NCBI GenBank assembly: GCA_032251435.1
Contig: JAVVEH010000015.1
Span: 28,022 to 92,021 of the forward strand
Origin: JAVVEH01 sp032251435
GTDB taxonomy: Bacteria > Verrucomicrobiota > Lentisphaeria > Oligosphaerales > MVZH01
Direction of reading: 5' to 3'
DNA: 64,000 nucleotides
Shown here: in pieces, positions 16,961-26,375 of the stretch
Position numbering within the stretch: the stretch's first letter is position 1
How the letters are laid out: each line of letters begins with the position of its first letter
Notes under the pieces: generated by a model
Told to the model about the DNA's origin: nothing
Database searches by the model: none
The model's input: the letters and a program-made list of their open reading frames with translations, nothing else
Translations under genes and position numbers: made by a program

Positions 16961-19105
16961 ATGGACATGCGAATGGGATGCTGGATAATCATCGCGCTTC
17001 AATTCTCGCCGCTGTCCGGTTTGGCGGGTACAGATGGTGTCACATGGGTGCCACGAGGGAAATTATATACAGGCGTGTTCCCGCGGGCCATGGATGTGTT
17101 CCCGGACGGAAAAACCTTGGCGGTGACTCATTCCAGCTATGAATCGTCTCATCTTCTTCTGATCTTCTCGTGCCTGGAAACGGGGGAACCAAGCACGGAA
17201 ATTCCGATTTTGTCCGGTATCCATAGTTCTCTGGGGGTGGATCGCGCCGGGGAACACGTTTTTGTCGCGAACGACAATGCCGGCACCGTGACCCGGGTCA
17301 ACGTGAAAAGCGGGGTGTTCACCCACCGGATCTTTGGCCGCCGGATCCGCCAAATTCACATGACCCCGGATCGGGAAACAGTGTTGGTCATGGCGGAAAA
17401 AAAAGATGGAAAATTTGCCTTGACCTCACTGCCGGTGTCTGAATTTGACATCTATCCGGATAAAGCCAGGGGGACAAGCTGTCAGCTGCCCTCGGCGCTG
17501 TATGAATACGCGGCGCCTTTCCCACGGCGCCTTTCCCCCGCCGCCTTTTCAGTGACCAGTGACGGGGAAACGGCCTATGTCGTCGCCACCAGTGAGCCCT
17601 TGCCTGTTCCCTGTAACATCGCGCTGTCAAACCCCGAAGCGGGGGAGCAGTCACAGCCGTCGGGCGCGGAAACGGACATTGAGATTGTGACGCTGGATGT
17701 GCCCACTATGACGGTTGCCGCCACCGTTCGGTTATCCCTGTCTGAAGTCTTTGGGATTCAAGGGGTTTTCACCAATCAGACGGTGATTCCCGGCGGCGTC
17801 ATCAGTCGAGATGTCGGGGGATCCCCCCGGCTCTTTATCGCTCATCCGGCTTACGGCGTTTTGGCCTGTGATCCGCGAACCGGCGGCGCCCGGTGGGCGA
17901 TTCCCTTAAAAGGCTACCCGTCATCTTTGGCGGTCGCCGGGAAAAATGATGTGCTGGTCACGGCGCGGAATCGGGACGGGCTCGTAAGTTTGGACGTGGC
18001 GACCGGTGAGATAACAGGTGACATGACGGTTGTTTGCGAGGACCCGATATCGGTGCGGACGTTCCCCGGGTCCCCCGTTGTTTATGTCGCCAGCTCTTTT
18101 ACGGATGGAATCACGGTTCTCGCGCCGGGGGAGGGGGAAACGACGGCTCAAACCTATGACCAACCCCCGCCGTCTTCTGAGCGATCGCTCCGGGTGTTGT
18201 TCGCCGGTGTGAGCGACGGGGTGAATGGTGTCTTTTCCATGGCGGTGGATGGCGACGGGGGCTTTTATGAGCATTGCCGGTCGGAACGGGTTTTGTCAGA
18301 ACCGGTTATTTCAGCGGACGGACGCTATCTCGCCTTTAAAATGCGCATGTCCTCAGGGTTTGATTTGTTTTCATTAGACGCTGAGACAAGAAAAGTGATA
18401 CCATTGACCCGGCGGGGAAATGGCGGGCATCCCGATGAAATCGATGTCGGGGCATTCTCCTGGTATCCGAACCGGTCCCGGCTGGCCTTCACCGGCATCC
18501 GGGGGCACGGCGACACGGCGATTTATTCGATTCGCCCCGACGGTACCGGTGAAGTCCTTTTGAAGGATGATTTCGGGGACCATAATCAAAATCCGGTCAT
18601 TCACGTGTTCAACCCGGATATCCTCCTTTACACATACGAAGCCGGCAATTGGTCCTATGACTGTGAATTAAGAATGGAAAACCGGTTGACCGGCCGGTGG
18701 TTGACGCTTGGTCCTAACGATGGCTTGGGATACACGGCCTGTTCCGTGTTGCCGGATGGGCGCATGTCTGTTTGCCGCAGTCTGGGAGGCATCCGGACAC
18801 CCAGGCAACTGGTTATCATTGATCCACTTGAAAAAATCTCCCGCCAGCTGGTCCGGAGCGAGGATTTAACCACGGAATTTTTTAAAACGGACTTGCTCAG
18901 CGGGAAAACATTGGTCACATTCGGTGACACGCTCCGCTTTGGTTTTAGAGATCTTGAAACGGGAGAACAAGTGACATTTTCTCAGGTCCCGAAGTCTTTC
19001 ACATCCATTGCCGGTGTGGCCTGGGTCCGGATGCCGGTTTCTTTCCTGCGAATCCCGACCCAAATCATTTCATTCCCTTCCTATCCCGCCGAAAAAGAAC
19101 TGTGA
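16961..19105 (+). CDS. exported beta-propeller protein (TolB/WD40-like repeats)
   Basis: About 714 residues. The frame opens at 16916 inside the kinase gene, but MDMRMGCWIIIALQFSPL at 16961 gives a signal peptide ending near LSGLAG. The rest is repeated propeller blades: an N-terminal set (AMDVFPDGKTLAVTHSS, HMTPDRETVLVMAEKKD) and a C-terminal set of TolB/PD40 type (EPVISADGRYLAFKM, SWYPNRSRLAFTGI, GDTAIYSIRPDG). It probably acts outside the cytoplasm as a binding or scaffold protein. The start lies five bases after the kinase stop, so the two are co-transcribed and their propeller parts may be related by duplication. No enzymatic motif is visible. Confidence 0.82.
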   Translation: MDMRMGCWIIIALQFSPLSGLAGTDGVTWVPRGKLYTGVFPRAMDVFPDGKTLAVTHSSYESSHLLLIFSCLETGEPSTEIPILSGIHSSLGVDRAGEHVFVANDNAGTVTRVNVKSGVFTHRIFGRRIRQIHMTPDRETVLVMAEKKDGKFALTSLPVSEFDIYPDKARGTSCQLPSALYEYAAPFPRRLSPAAFSVTSDGETAYVVATSEPLPVPCNIALSNPEAGEQSQPSGAETDIEIVTLDVPTMTVAATVRLSLSEVFGIQGVFTNQTVIPGGVISRDVGGSPRLFIAHPAYGVLACDPRTGGARWAIPLKGYPSSLAVAGKNDVLVTARNRDGLVSLDVATGEITGDMTVVCEDPISVRTFPGSPVVYVASSFTDGITVLAPGEGETTAQTYDQPPPSSERSLRVLFAGVSDGVNGVFSMAVDGDGGFYEHCRSERVLSEPVISADGRYLAFKMRMSSGFDLFSLDAETRKVIPLTRRGNGGHPDEIDVGAFSWYPNRSRLAFTGIRGHGDTAIYSIRPDGTGEVLLKDDFGDHNQNPVIHVFNPDILLYTYEAGNWSYDCELRMENRLTGRWLTLGPNDGLGYTACSVLPDGRMSVCRSLGGIRTPRQLVIIDPLEKISRQLVRSEDLTTEFFKTDLLSGKTLVTFGDTLRFGFRDLETGEQVTFSQVPKSFTSIAGVAWVRMPVSFLRIPTQIISFPSYPAEKEL

Positions 19106-19525
19106 TTCCATGGAATGGCCGTGGCTTTTTTGGTTTCCGCCCGTAAGAAATCCAATTGGCGAAAGTATTCTTTAATGAATACCCGCCTGGCCGTAGTGCC
19201 TTGAGGGCTCTGGAAGGGATCGGCGGGAGTTTTCTCCCGCCGATTTTCCCCCCCGGTGTCGCAGGCGAGCCCGTGAAATAAAAGGCGCGTGAACGCCAAA
19301 GAGTGAATCAATTTTTTGATGAATGCGATGAGAACCTCAGAGAAAAGAAAGAAGGTGGGGGATGAATTATTCATTTGAAGTTGGCGATCCCGCCGAACAT
19401 GCGGTCGATTTCCATTATAATCCCATTCAGGGCGGCTTGAAAATACAGGTGTGACCAGCAGCCCTGCAAAGGCAATCGCTCTCTCCAGATCTTCGATTCT
19501 TCTTCAGGGGGCCAAGGTGGCGCGG
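19106..19525. other. intergenic region downstream of the kinase cluster and of lon
   Basis: About 420 bases between convergent genes. It holds one clear plus-strand terminator (19219-19250). Two minus-strand open stretches exist: one ends at about 19376 and contains ALNGIIMEIDRMFGGIANF, and a 97-residue frame at 19081-19374 runs through the terminator. Neither could be tied to a family. They may be gene remnants or translated repeats. Confidence 0.5.
19219..19250 (+). terminator. rho-independent terminator after the kinase-propeller genes
   Basis: A perfect 11-bp stem (ATCGGCGGGAG / CTCCCGCCGAT) with a TTTT loop at 19219-19244 is followed by a short T run. It lies about 114 bases after the propeller gene stop on the same strand. 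Confidence 0.8.
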
Positions 19526-21976
19526 CTACTTCTTGAAGATAAGGGTGAAGACTTGTTTGTATTCTTCCACAAAATGGGGCGTGACACCCTGAATGACCTT
19601 TTCGGGGATGTCCTCAAAATCCTTGCGGTTGGCCTCCGGCAAAATCACGTGCTTCACTTTGGACCGTTTGGCCGCGATCACTTTTTCCTTAATACCGCCG
19701 ACCGGCAGCACCCGGCCGGTGAGCGTGAGTTCACCCGTCATCGCCCATTTGGCCGGGACTTTGATACCGGTGGCCAGGGATACCAGCGCGGTGGCCATGG
19801 TGATGCCGGCGGAAGGCCCGTCCTTCGGTGTGGCCCCCGCCGGAACATGCAGATGGATGGTGACATCTTTGAAGTAATCGTCACTCACACCAAAGGCCCT
19901 GGTGTTGCCGGAGACCACGGAATAGGCGATGTGGGAACTTTCTTTCATCACGTCGCCAAGTTGTCCGGTCAACTTTAATCCGGTCCCCATGTTGTGCATT
20001 TTAACCGCCTCAATATACAGGGTGGTCCCGCCGAGAGGGGTCCAGGCCAATCCCATGACCACTCCGGATTTGCGTTGGCGCATCAACGGGTCATCCGTGA
20101 ACACGGGCTGACCGAGAAAATCGGCGACATTGCCCGGGTTGATCGTCACCTGTTCGGTTATTTCCTCCGCGGCGATACCGGCGGCGACTTTCCGGGCGCA
20201 ACTGTTAAGGGCTTTTTCAAGCCCCCGGACACCGGCCTCCCGGGCGTGGCCGGTAATCACCGCCCGCAGTCCCGCGGTTGTGAACCGCAAGTTGTCTGAG
20301 GTCAAGGCGTTCTTCACCAGCACCCGGGGCACAAGATGCCGTCGGGCGATGGACAGTTTTTCCGCCGTGATATAGCCGGATAACTGGATGACTTCCATCC
20401 GGTCAAACAGGGGGCCGGGAATCGTGTCCGGCACATTGGCGGTGGCGATAAACAGGGTTTTTGACAGATCAAAGGGAACATCCAGATAATGATCCCGGAA
20501 GGCGTGATTCTGTTCCGGATCGAGGACTTCCAGAAGCGCGGAAGCCGGATCGCCTTGAAAGGATTTGCCGACTTTGTCGATCTCGTCCAACATGATGACA
20601 GGATTCGCCGTGCCGACATTCTTGACGGCCTGCATGATCTTGCCGGGCAGGGCGCCGATGTAGGTCCGGCGATGCCCCTTGATTTCGGCTTCATCACGCA
20701 TGCCCCCGAGAGAAAAACGGAAAAACTCCCGGCCCAGGGATTCGGCGATCCCCTTTCCCAGCGACGTTTTTCCCACCCCTGGCGGACCGATTAAACAGAG
20801 GATGCTGCCTTCAACCCCGCCGCGGAGTTTGGCGACTCCCACAAATTCAAGGATGCGTTTCTTGACATCCTCCAAGCCGTAATGGTCCCGGTTGAGGATG
20901 CGCCGCGCCCGTTTGATATCCAACTTTTCTTTCGAATATGTGTTCCAGGGAAGCGATGTCAGCCAATCCAGATAGTTGCGGGAGACGCTGAATTCCGGTG
21001 ACTGAGTCGACAGGACCCGGAGTTTGTCCAGCTCCTCGTTCACCCGGGCCTCAGCCTCTTTGTTCAGGTCCAGTTCGTCCAGGAGTTTCTCATATCGGGC
21101 GATTTCCTCGGATTTCTCATCTTTTTCCAAGCCCAGCTCTTTATTGATGACTTTAAGCTGCTCGCGAAGAAAAAATTCCCGTTGCTGTTTAGTTATTTTC
21201 TCTTCAATCTGGTGGGTTATTTTCTCTTTGAGCTGATTGAGATCCAGTTCTTTGCGCAGGATGAACAGCACTTTTTCCAAGCGGATTTGAACATCCAGAG
21301 CTTCCAGAACGCCTTGCAGTTCTTCCCGTGTGGCGCTGGTCATATTCGCCGCGAAGTCCGCGAGTTTGCCGGGATCGTCCCAATCGGCGGCGGAGACAAA
21401 CATCTTGATTTCTTCTGAGAACAGAGGATTGTGCTTGATCAATTCCCGCATGGTGTTGATGATCGCCATGCCGCTGGCGCGCACTTCCTCAACCGGGGGA
21501 ATCAAGTCTTCAAGATACGCCACTTGAGCGACATATTTGCCATCCCGTTTCGCCGCTTTGAGAATATGGAATCGTTTCTCCCCCTGCAATAACGCCTGCA
21601 CGGCGCCGTCCGGGCCCTCTTGTATCCGCAGGATGCGGGCGGCGGTGCCAACCCGGTAGAATTCCGAGGGTTCTTCCCCGCTCTCCTCAGTCACCGCTTC
21701 CCGAGTCAACACGAAGCCAATGATGTGCTCGGGGCTTTCCGCATAGGCCCTTTTTAAGGTTTCGGCCTGGGGCCCCCCATTTAGAACCAGGGGGAACATC
21801 AGTCCGGGAAAAACGGGTTTGGGATCGACTGGCAGTAAAAAGATCCGGTCGGGCAATATTTTGGACGCGACAATGACACCGCCTTTGCCGGTGACTGGTT
21901 TTGACTCCGGATGCCGGGTGGTGTCTTTGGGGCTGTTCAAAATTTCAGGTTTAATAAAATCTTGATCTCCAGACAT
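19526..21976 (-). CDS. lon: ATP-dependent Lon protease
   Basis: A cytoplasmic AAA+ serine protease of 816 residues that degrades misfolded and regulatory proteins. It has a substrate-recognition N-domain starting near residue 40 (IFLLPVDPKPVFPGLMFPL) and a coiled-coil middle region (KITKQQREFFLREQLK). The AAA+ module has Walker A GPPGVGKTSLGKGIAE and VIMLDEIDKVG (Walker B). The C-terminal protease domain has the Ser-Lys dyad: Ser722 in KDGPSAGIT and Lys765 in GGIKEKVIAAKRS. The ~40-residue N-terminal extension is longer than in E. coli Lon. The NifU-like gene ends 15 bases upstream. Confidence 0.97.
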   Translation of the reverse strand: MSGDQDFIKPEILNSPKDTTRHPESKPVTGKGGVIVASKILPDRIFLLPVDPKPVFPGLMFPLVLNGGPQAETLKRAYAESPEHIIGFVLTREAVTEESGEEPSEFYRVGTAARILRIQEGPDGAVQALLQGEKRFHILKAAKRDGKYVAQVAYLEDLIPPVEEVRASGMAIINTMRELIKHNPLFSEEIKMFVSAADWDDPGKLADFAANMTSATREELQGVLEALDVQIRLEKVLFILRKELDLNQLKEKITHQIEEKITKQQREFFLREQLKVINKELGLEKDEKSEEIARYEKLLDELDLNKEAEARVNEELDKLRVLSTQSPEFSVSRNYLDWLTSLPWNTYSKEKLDIKRARRILNRDHYGLEDVKKRILEFVGVAKLRGGVEGSILCLIGPPGVGKTSLGKGIAESLGREFFRFSLGGMRDEAEIKGHRRTYIGALPGKIMQAVKNVGTANPVIMLDEIDKVGKSFQGDPASALLEVLDPEQNHAFRDHYLDVPFDLSKTLFIATANVPDTIPGPLFDRMEVIQLSGYITAEKLSIARRHLVPRVLVKNALTSDNLRFTTAGLRAVITGHAREAGVRGLEKALNSCARKVAAGIAAEEITEQVTINPGNVADFLGQPVFTDDPLMRQRKSGVVMGLAWTPLGGTTLYIEAVKMHNMGTGLKLTGQLGDVMKESSHIAYSVVSGNTRAFGVSDDYFKDVTIHLHVPAGATPKDGPSAGITMATALVSLATGIKVPAKWAMTGELTLTGRVLPVGGIKEKVIAAKRSKVKHVILPEANRKDFEDIPEKVIQGVTPHFVEEYKQVFTLIFKK

Positions 21977-21991
21977 GCCCTGTCTCCTTGC

Positions 21992-22234
21992 TTACTCAAC
22001 GCGCTCGACGACGATGTCCGGATCGACGCGTTCGCGCAGCACGCGTTCCACGCCGCCTTTAAGCGTCATCATGGCGTGAGGACAACAGCCGCAAGCGCCT
22101 TGGAGAACCACATAAACGGTTTTTCCGTCAATTTTCACAACCGCCATATCGCCGCCGTCGGCTTGGAGAGCGGCGCGCAATTCTTCACAAACGCCACGCA
22201 CGTTTTCTTCAAATGTCTTGATGTCTTCAGGCAT
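21992..22234 (-). CDS. NifU C-terminal domain (Nfu-type) iron-sulfur scaffold protein
   Basis: An 80-residue single-domain Nfu protein, a carrier or scaffold that passes Fe-S clusters to target proteins. The signature GACGCCPHAMMTLKGGVERVL has the CxxC that binds a bridging 4Fe-4S cluster between two subunits. The frame opens at 22294, but an AAGGA site with seven-base spacing selects the ATG at 22234 (MPEDIKTFEENVRGV). It lies between valS and lon in the same orientation. It lacks the A-type N-terminal domain of E. coli NfuA, so no symbol is given. Confidence 0.93.
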   Translation of the reverse strand: MPEDIKTFEENVRGVCEELRAALQADGGDMAVVKIDGKTVYVVLQGACGCCPHAMMTLKGGVERVLRERVDPDIVVERVE

Positions 22235-22362
22235 GATCATTTCCTTGTTTAGTGAGCACGCGCGGCGCGCGTTTTTTTTGCTTGATTTCGGCAAGCGGTG
22301 ATGACTCGTTTTGGCCGCTTCCGGCCCGCGGTTGGTCGGGAACGGTCGCCGCCAAGGGTAAC

Positions 22363-25044
22363 TTAGGCCAGTGATTCCAGCCGTCCGCGGATCCGGGCGA
22401 TCTTTTCCCGAAGATCCGCCAGACGGTCACGTTCCAATTGAATGACTTTTTCCGGAGCGTTGGTCACGAACTTCTCGTTTGACAATTTTTTACCGGCTTT
22501 CTCAATGAAAGCGAGCAGCTCCGCTTCCTGTTTGCGCAAGCGCTTCTTTTCCGCGTCAATATCCACCACGCCCGCCAGGGGCAGGTAGGCGGTGGCCAAA
22601 TCACCCACGGCTGTGCCTGTTGACCCGGAAGACTCATAGTTTGTTGCAATAGTCACCTCCGAGGCGGTCATCAGGGCGGCCAGTGACGCCGGATCTTCCT
22701 GGAGGAACGCCGCGGCGTTTTCATCGGCGGGAACAAGAATAACCTTGATCTTCTGATTGGGGGGAATTTGATAGGTGGAGCGCACATTCCGGATATTCCG
22801 GATCAAATCAAACTTACTGGCGACCTGGCTGACAATCTCCTCATCCGCGCCCATGGCCGCCGCTTGTTCCGCGGCCAAAGGCACCGGCCATGCCGCGCGC
22901 ATCACCGTTTCTTCATCCCCCGCGAACCCCAAATTGTGGTAAAGCTCTTCGGTGATAAAGGGCATAACCGGATGGAGCAGACGCAGGATACGGGAGAATG
23001 TGTGGTCGAACACTCTTAACACTGTGCCGCGGGCCCGGTCATCATCGCCATTTAAAACCGCCTTGGCCGATTCCAGATACCAGTCGCAAAACTCGTTCCA
23101 GACGAATTCGTAAAGGGAATGACACATCTCGTGAAAATGAAATCCCGTCAAAGCGGTTGTCGCGCCTTGGACGGCCGTGTTCAGACGGGCCAGGATCCAG
23201 CGGTCATCCGGCCGCAGATCGCTTCTGCCGAGATCACTCAAGTCATCCCACTGATCCGTCCGGTCGCCGTGATAGGCCCGGAACCGCGCCGCGTTGTACA
23301 GTTTGTTGGCGAAATTGCGCCCGATTTCACACTTTTCATTGCTGTAGCGCAGATCCTGTCCGGTCGGCGAAATGTAGATCATCGTGAACCGCAGGGCATC
23401 GGCCCCGTAGGTGGCGATCACTTCCAGAGGATCCGGGGAATTGTTGAGACTCTTGGAAAGTTTACGTCCCTGCTCATCCCGGATAATGGACGTGAAATAA
23501 ACATCTTTAAAGGGAATATCTCCCATGAATTCAATCCCGGCCATGATCATGCGGGCGACCCAGAAGAAGATGATGTCCGGCCCGGTCACCAGGCTGTCGG
23601 TCGGGTAGAACTTGTCTAATTCTTTGGTCTCTGTGGGCCAATCAAAGACCGAAAACGGCCAGAGCCAGGAGCTGAACCAGGTGTCCAGCACATCCTCGTC
23701 CTGGTGGAATTCGTGCGTGTGGCATTTGGGACAGGCCGCCGGCATGCTTTTGGCGACGACGGTCTCGCCGCAACCAGCGCAGTAGTAGGCGGGAATGCGA
23801 TGGCCCCACCACAACTGGCGGCTGATACACCAATCACGGATGTTTTCCATCCAGTGGCGGTAGGTTTTGACCCATCGGGCCGGGTGAAACGTTATTTTGC
23901 CGCTCTCAACCGCGTCCAACGCGGGTTCCGCCAGCGGTTTCACCTTGACAAACCACTGTTCGGACAGCCGCGGCTCGACGGGCACATCGCCGCGCTCGGA
24001 ATAGCCCACTTGATGCTGATGATCCTCAATTTTTTCAAGCAGACCCAATTCGTCCATTTTAGCGACAACCGCTTTGCGGCAGACAAACCGGTCCATGCCC
24101 TGAAAATCCGCCCCGGCGTCGGCGTTCATGGCGCCGTCGTCGCCCATGACCGTGATCATGGGCAATTCATGCCGCATGCCCATGTCATAGTCATTGGGAT
24201 CGTGAGCCGGCGTGACTTTGACCGCCCCGGTTCCGAATTCCTTGTCGACATAATCATCAAAAATGATTGGAATTTCCCGGTTGACGATCGGCAGGAGAAT
24301 GGTCTTGCCTTTCATGCCGGTGTAACGCTCATCGTCTGGATGGACGGCGACCGCGGTGTCGCCGAGCATGGTTTCCGGGCGCGTTGTGGCGACGGTGACG
24401 TGGCCGCTGCCATCGGTCAGCGGATAGCGGAAATGCCAGAGCTTGCCTTTTTTTTCTTTGTGGATGACTTCCTCATCGGAAAGAGCGGTCCGCGACTTAG
24501 GACACCAGTTGATGATGCGGTGTCCGCGGTAGATCAGCCCTTTTTCATACAATGTGACAAAGACATCCTGAACCGCGTTGGACAGCCCCTCGTCGAGCGT
24601 GAACCGTTCGCGCTCCCAGTCACAGGCGGTGCCCAGAGTGCGCAACTGCTGGATGATCTTGCCACCGTACTGTTCTTTCCATTCCCAGACGCGTGTGAGA
24701 AAATCCTCCCGTCCCAGATCATAGCGGCTGAGTCCCTCGGTTTCCTGAAGGAATTTTTCCACTTTGGCTTGGGTGGCGATGCCGGCGTGGTCGGTGCCGG
24801 GCACCCAGCAGATCTCCCGGCCGCGCATCTTTTCGAAACGGATGAGGATGTCCTGGAGCGTGTTGTTCAGCACATGGCCAAGTGTCAGCACGCCGGTCAC
24901 ATTCGGGGGAGGAATGACGATTGTGTACGGGGTCTTGTCAGAGTCGGGGTCGCCCTTGAAGTATCCCCGCTGTTCCCAGAGAGGATACCACTTGGCCTCG
25001 ACAGCCGCCGGTTCGTATGCTTTCGCCATGCTCTCGACACTCAT
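22363..25044 (-). CDS. valS: valyl-tRNA synthetase
   Basis: Class I aminoacyl-tRNA synthetase charging tRNA-Val and editing mischarged threonine. It shows the HIGH-type motif in PPPNVTGVLTLGHVLNN, the CP1 editing domain (TTRPETMLGDTAVAVHP and GTGAVKVTPAHDPND), and the KMSKS equivalent RKLSKSLNNS. An anticodon-binding domain follows, then the C-terminal coiled coil typical of ValRS (DIDAEKKRLRKQEAEL). About 893 residues. The frame opens at 25068, but an AGGAG site nine bases before ATG 25044 supports the start used here. No T-box or other leader structure was recognised upstream. Confidence 0.97.
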   Translation of the reverse strand: MSVESMAKAYEPAAVEAKWYPLWEQRGYFKGDPDSDKTPYTIVIPPPNVTGVLTLGHVLNNTLQDILIRFEKMRGREICWVPGTDHAGIATQAKVEKFLQETEGLSRYDLGREDFLTRVWEWKEQYGGKIIQQLRTLGTACDWERERFTLDEGLSNAVQDVFVTLYEKGLIYRGHRIINWCPKSRTALSDEEVIHKEKKGKLWHFRYPLTDGSGHVTVATTRPETMLGDTAVAVHPDDERYTGMKGKTILLPIVNREIPIIFDDYVDKEFGTGAVKVTPAHDPNDYDMGMRHELPMITVMGDDGAMNADAGADFQGMDRFVCRKAVVAKMDELGLLEKIEDHQHQVGYSERGDVPVEPRLSEQWFVKVKPLAEPALDAVESGKITFHPARWVKTYRHWMENIRDWCISRQLWWGHRIPAYYCAGCGETVVAKSMPAACPKCHTHEFHQDEDVLDTWFSSWLWPFSVFDWPTETKELDKFYPTDSLVTGPDIIFFWVARMIMAGIEFMGDIPFKDVYFTSIIRDEQGRKLSKSLNNSPDPLEVIATYGADALRFTMIYISPTGQDLRYSNEKCEIGRNFANKLYNAARFRAYHGDRTDQWDDLSDLGRSDLRPDDRWILARLNTAVQGATTALTGFHFHEMCHSLYEFVWNEFCDWYLESAKAVLNGDDDRARGTVLRVFDHTFSRILRLLHPVMPFITEELYHNLGFAGDEETVMRAAWPVPLAAEQAAAMGADEEIVSQVASKFDLIRNIRNVRSTYQIPPNQKIKVILVPADENAAAFLQEDPASLAALMTASEVTIATNYESSGSTGTAVGDLATAYLPLAGVVDIDAEKKRLRKQEAELLAFIEKAGKKLSNEKFVTNAPEKVIQLERDRLADLREKIARIRGRLESLA

Positions 25045-25222
25045 ACCTGTTCGCTCCTGAATAGTCAAAACAGCCCGCGGTCAGCCCACGAGATGAAACC
25101 TTGAAACCTTGTCCTGAACCCGAACCTCGTCCCGAACCGCGTTCCGATTCATTTGACGATGAATAATCCGGGTAACGTAGCATTTAAAGGGCGCTTTTTC
25201 AAAACTGACCGGGCGAAGATGT

Positions 25223-25259
25223 TAAAAAAACGGCCGTTCCGGGTGAGCGGAACGGCCGT
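25223..25259 (-). terminator. rho-independent terminator after rplI
   Basis: On the minus strand a 12-bp perfect stem (ACGGCCGTTCCG / CGGAACGGCCGT) with a six-base loop is followed by a run of seven T. It lies 20 bases after the rplI stop and ends the translation run. This is the clearest terminator in the window. Confidence 0.95.
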
Positions 25260-25279
25260 GGGATCAAAAGCGCCAAGTG

Positions 25280-25729
25280 TCAGGAGCGCACCACCCAGAC
25301 TTTGAGCGTGGCGGTGACATCCTTGTGCAACTTGATGTCGAGATTGTACACACCCAGCTGATGAATGGGCTCTTCCATCAAGACCGCGTGCCGTTCAACC
25401 TCGATGCCTTTGGCTTTAAGGGCTTCGACGATCTGAGGAGCGGAAATGGAGCCGTAGAGTTTTTCTTCCTCATTGGCTTCCACGGCCAGGGTGACGGAAT
25501 CTTTGTTGATTTTTTCCGCCATGGACTGAGCCACGGCCAAACGCTCTTCATGATCCTTTTGAATCACAGCTTTCCGGGCTTCCAAAATGCGCAGAGCGGA
25601 TTTGGAGACGGGAACGCCTTTGTTCTTCGGAATAAGGAAGTTACGGGCATATCCATCGGCCACCCGGACACGGTCGCCGATTTGGCCGAGATTCGCGACA
25701 TCTTCCAGGAGAATCAATTCTGTTGCCAT
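25280..25729 (-). CDS. rplI: 50S ribosomal protein L9
   Basis: Binds 23S rRNA domain V and helps hold the reading frame. The N-domain is MATELILLEDVANLGQIG, followed by RVADGYARNFLIPKNKGVP, the L9 signature. The long connecting helix (RILEARKAVIQKDHEERLA) and a C-terminal domain (KLYGSISAPQIVEALKAKG) complete 149 residues, the normal size. The frame opens further up at 25816, but the family start is the ATG at 25729. It follows rpsR by 17 bases, as in the common rpsF-rpsR-rplI order. Confidence 0.98.
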   Translation of the reverse strand: MATELILLEDVANLGQIGDRVRVADGYARNFLIPKNKGVPVSKSALRILEARKAVIQKDHEERLAVAQSMAEKINKDSVTLAVEANEEEKLYGSISAPQIVEALKAKGIEVERHAVLMEEPIHQLGVYNLDIKLHKDVTATLKVWVVRS

Positions 25730-25746
25730 TGCTGAATCTCCTTTTT

Positions 25747-25992
25747 TTACATCACCAATGCCAGGTTGCGGGCGGTTTTCACCGCGGCAGCCAGCATTTT
25801 CTGGTGTTTGTAACAATTGCCGGTAATCCGGCGGGGAAGAATTTTCCCCTGCTCGGTTTGATAGCGTTTAAGCAGATCGACATCTTTAAAATCGATATGA
25901 CTGACGCGGACTTCGCACAGACGGCAGACCTTTTTACGGTTCACCTTGCGGCGCCGCCGATGACGCGTGTTTTTCCCACTGGGTGCAGGCAT
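25747..25992 (-). CDS. rpsR: 30S ribosomal protein S18
   Basis: Small-subunit protein that pairs with S6 on the platform of the 30S subunit. Basic N-terminus (NTRHRRRRKVNRKK), then VCRLCEVRVSHIDFKDVDLL and GKILPRRITGNCYKHQKML, the S18 signature. It has 81 residues. It retains a CxxC pair and a third cysteine (GNCYKHQ), as in zinc-binding-type S18. It stands 53 bases after rpsF. Confidence 0.98.
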   Translation of the reverse strand: MPAPSGKNTRHRRRRKVNRKKVCRLCEVRVSHIDFKDVDLLKRYQTEQGKILPRRITGNCYKHQKMLAAAVKTARNLALVM

Positions 25993-26045
25993 GATACATA
26001 TCCTCGGTTATTGGTTAAACTATGGCGTGAAAAATGGATTGACGA

Positions 26046-26363
26046 TTAGTCTTCCCTGAGCTCAACTTTTTTGGGCGCGGCGACAAAATCCAGGACCACC
26101 AGACGCAGCACGCTGTCGTCCAGCCGGAAACGGTCCTTGAGAACCACGACCTTGGCGGGATCCAATTGAATGACAAAATCCCAATAGATCCCGGCGTTAA
26201 GCTTCTTGATGGGACGGGCGAACTGCTTGCGCCCCATGGGAGTCTTGTCTGTGACTGTGCCGCCTAGTTCTTCAACCAGACTGACGAACTGGCTGGCGAA
26301 TGTCTCGCCGCCGTCTTCGAACTTGCGTTCATCTAAAATAAATACTGCTTCATACGCCTTCAA
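26046..26363 (-). CDS. rpsF: 30S ribosomal protein S6
   Basis: Partner of S18 on the 30S platform. MKAYEAVFILDERKFEDGG is the S6 N-terminal strand-helix; GRKQFARPIKKLNAGIYWDF is the conserved core; the protein ends RLVVLDFVAAPKKVELRED. At 105 residues it is normal. It starts 12 bases after pth and leads the rpsF-rpsR-rplI set. Confidence 0.97.
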   Translation of the reverse strand: MKAYEAVFILDERKFEDGGETFASQFVSLVEELGGTVTDKTPMGRKQFARPIKKLNAGIYWDFVIQLDPAKVVVLKDRFRLDDSVLRLVVLDFVAAPKKVELRED

Positions 26364-26375
26364 TGTTCGGTCTCC

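Noticed and set aside
19081..19374. 97-residue minus-strand frame between the propeller gene and lon
   Set aside because: It runs through a clear terminator hairpin of the opposite strand and could not be tied to any family.
22259..22282. ACGCGC / GCGCGT hairpin followed by eight T, as a terminator
   Set aside because: The T run is on the plus strand while all genes around it are on the minus strand, so it cannot end them.
23704..25104. 466-residue open frame opposite valS
   Set aside because: Antisense shadow of a certain gene; no recognisable domain and no ribosome site.
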